5,917 nucleotides of DNA from JBBRFH01 sp038224615 (GTDB lineage Bacteria > Planctomycetota > Phycisphaerae > Tepidisphaerales > Tepidisphaeraceae). The stretch lies in the NCBI GenBank assembly GCA_038224615.1, contig JBBRFH010000222.1, forward strand, positions 1 to 5,917. Direction: 5' to 3'. The translations under genes and the position numbers were made by a program. How positions within the stretch are numbered: the stretch's first letter is position 1; each line of letters starts with the position of its first letter. This document shows positions 5,597 through 5,917 of this stretch, piece after piece. The notes under the pieces were generated by a model. That model saw only the letters and a program-made list of their open reading frames with translations. It had not been told where the DNA came from and made no database searches.

Positions 5597-5676
5597 AGTA
5601 GGTAGGGCGGGATGGCAATCCCGCCATCTCTTCGGCCTCGGACGCGACGGCGGGATTTCATCCCGCCCTACCTGCT
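5597..5676. repeat. BIME-like pair of REP hairpins in inverted orientation
   Basis: The left arm is AGTAG, GTAG (5602-5605), GGCGGGAT (5606-5613), GGCA, ATCCCGCC (5618-5625). The right arm is GGCGGGAT (5649-5656), TTC, ATCCCGCC (5660-5667), CTACCTGCT (5668-5676). The two are inverted copies separated by about 23 bp, and the outer 17 bases of the pair are complementary with one mismatch. GTAG lies outside each stem. This is the standard form of a bacterial interspersed mosaic element, likely moved by a RAYT enzyme encoded elsewhere. It separates the minus-strand fragment at 5315-5596 from the DUF4926 remnant. Confidence 0.85.
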
Positions 5677-5881
5677 CGACCGTGTGGTGCTCGTCACCGA
5701 CCTCAGCGAATCCGGCCTCCTCGCTGGCGACGCCGGGGCGCTCGTACACGTCTACAACGAATGCGGGGCCTACGAAGTCGAGTTCGTCGCCCTCGACGGC
5801 ACCATCGCCGCCGTCGTCACCGGTCGGCGGGTGGCGTTCATCGGCGGCGGTAGACGTCGCCGCGGTGGCCGATGTCGATGA
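5612..5881 (+). pseudogene. DUF4926 domain protein, damaged at both ends
   Basis: The open frame from ATG 5612 encodes 89 residues. Residues 1-22 are translated REP sequence (IPPSLRPR, RRDFIPPYL). Residues about 22-70 are a DUF4926 domain: LDRVVLVTDL, GLLAGDAGALVHVY and AYEVEFVALDGTIAAVVT match the family's RVVLT-DLPE-GL-GD-GTVV and YEVEF-DGET pattern. DUF4926 proteins are small (about 60-80 residues), of unknown function, and are common near toxin-antitoxin and nuclease-like genes. The native start codon seems lost; GTG 5684-5686 is a possible substitute. After VVT the sequence turns into GRRVAFIGGGRRRR, unlike the family, and it runs 44 bp into the convergent RelE-like gene. It is probably not functional. 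Confidence 0.6.
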
Positions 5882-5917
5882 CGAGGATGAGCAGGCGGTC
5901 GTCGTGGATGGTGTAGA
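5838..5917 (-). CDS. RelE/ParE-type toxin, C-terminal part (cut by window edge)
   Basis: Read leftwards from the right edge, the frame gives YTIHDDRLLILVIDIGHR, then GDVYRRR, and the stop TGA at 5838-5840. The Y-I-D-L-V-V-IGHR-VYR pattern is the C-terminal strand set of RelE toxins, the family of antitoxin-neutralised mRNA interferases that cut mRNA at the ribosome. Only about 26 residues of an expected 85-95 are inside the window. An antitoxin gene would be expected upstream, beyond 5917. Whether the toxin is intact cannot be judged here. Confidence 0.75.
   Translation of the reverse strand, partial: YTIHDDRLLILVIDIGHRGDVYRRR

Overview
The window is GC-rich (a few AT-richer spacers) and looks like a piece of a planctomycete chromosome, most likely of the Phycisphaerae/Tepidisphaerales type. 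That placement is an inference. It rests on the MoxR-DUF58 gene pair, the spacers built from GAATGACGAAAC-type words, the purine-rich CGCCAAG/GATGAACGCAGA-type spacer DNA, and the DUF4926 and RelE-like gene remnants near small palindromic repeats.

Positions 1-1539 are transcribed leftwards (minus strand). A MoxR-type AAA+ ATPase with a Pro/Ala-rich N-terminal extension is followed by the first 71 codons of a DUF58 protein that runs off the left edge. The two form a classic chaperone-partner pair. Their 138-bp spacer is almost entirely one nested palindrome (227-339). A 166-bp divergent promoter region (1540-1705) separates moxR from a rightward gene for a secreted YceI-family lipid-binding protein (1706-2305), which ends at a strong GC hairpin. 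Next comes a 636-residue APC-superfamily permease with a C-terminal universal-stress-protein-like domain (2477-4387). Its first membrane segment carries GDWGTSRLY, very close to the GDIGTSPLY signature of KUP potassium transporters, so K+ uptake is a better guess than amino-acid transport.

From 4388 to the right edge there is no intact, recognisable gene. This stretch holds a duplicated ~50-bp palindromic unit (4424-4473 and 4530-4578), an inverted pair of GTGCGGT hairpins (4928-4983), a single REP-like hairpin (5082-5109) and an 80-bp BIME-like pair of the same REP (5597-5676). It also holds a spacer of degenerate purine-rich repeats and several short coding-like remnants. The remnants are a minus-strand C-terminal fragment at 5315-5596, a DUF4926 gene whose first codons are replaced by the REP, and a 17-codon tail fused in frame to the other REP copy. 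The last 80 bases are the C-terminus of a RelE/ParE-type toxin on the minus strand, entering from the right.

The REP-like hairpins are the least ordinary content. Each has a GTAG tetranucleotide next to a GGCGGGAT/ATCCCGCC stem, the architecture mobilised by REP-associated tyrosine transposases (RAYTs). In both plus-oriented copies the repeat is an open frame fused to coding-like sequence. No RAYT gene lies in the window, so mobilisation is an inference.
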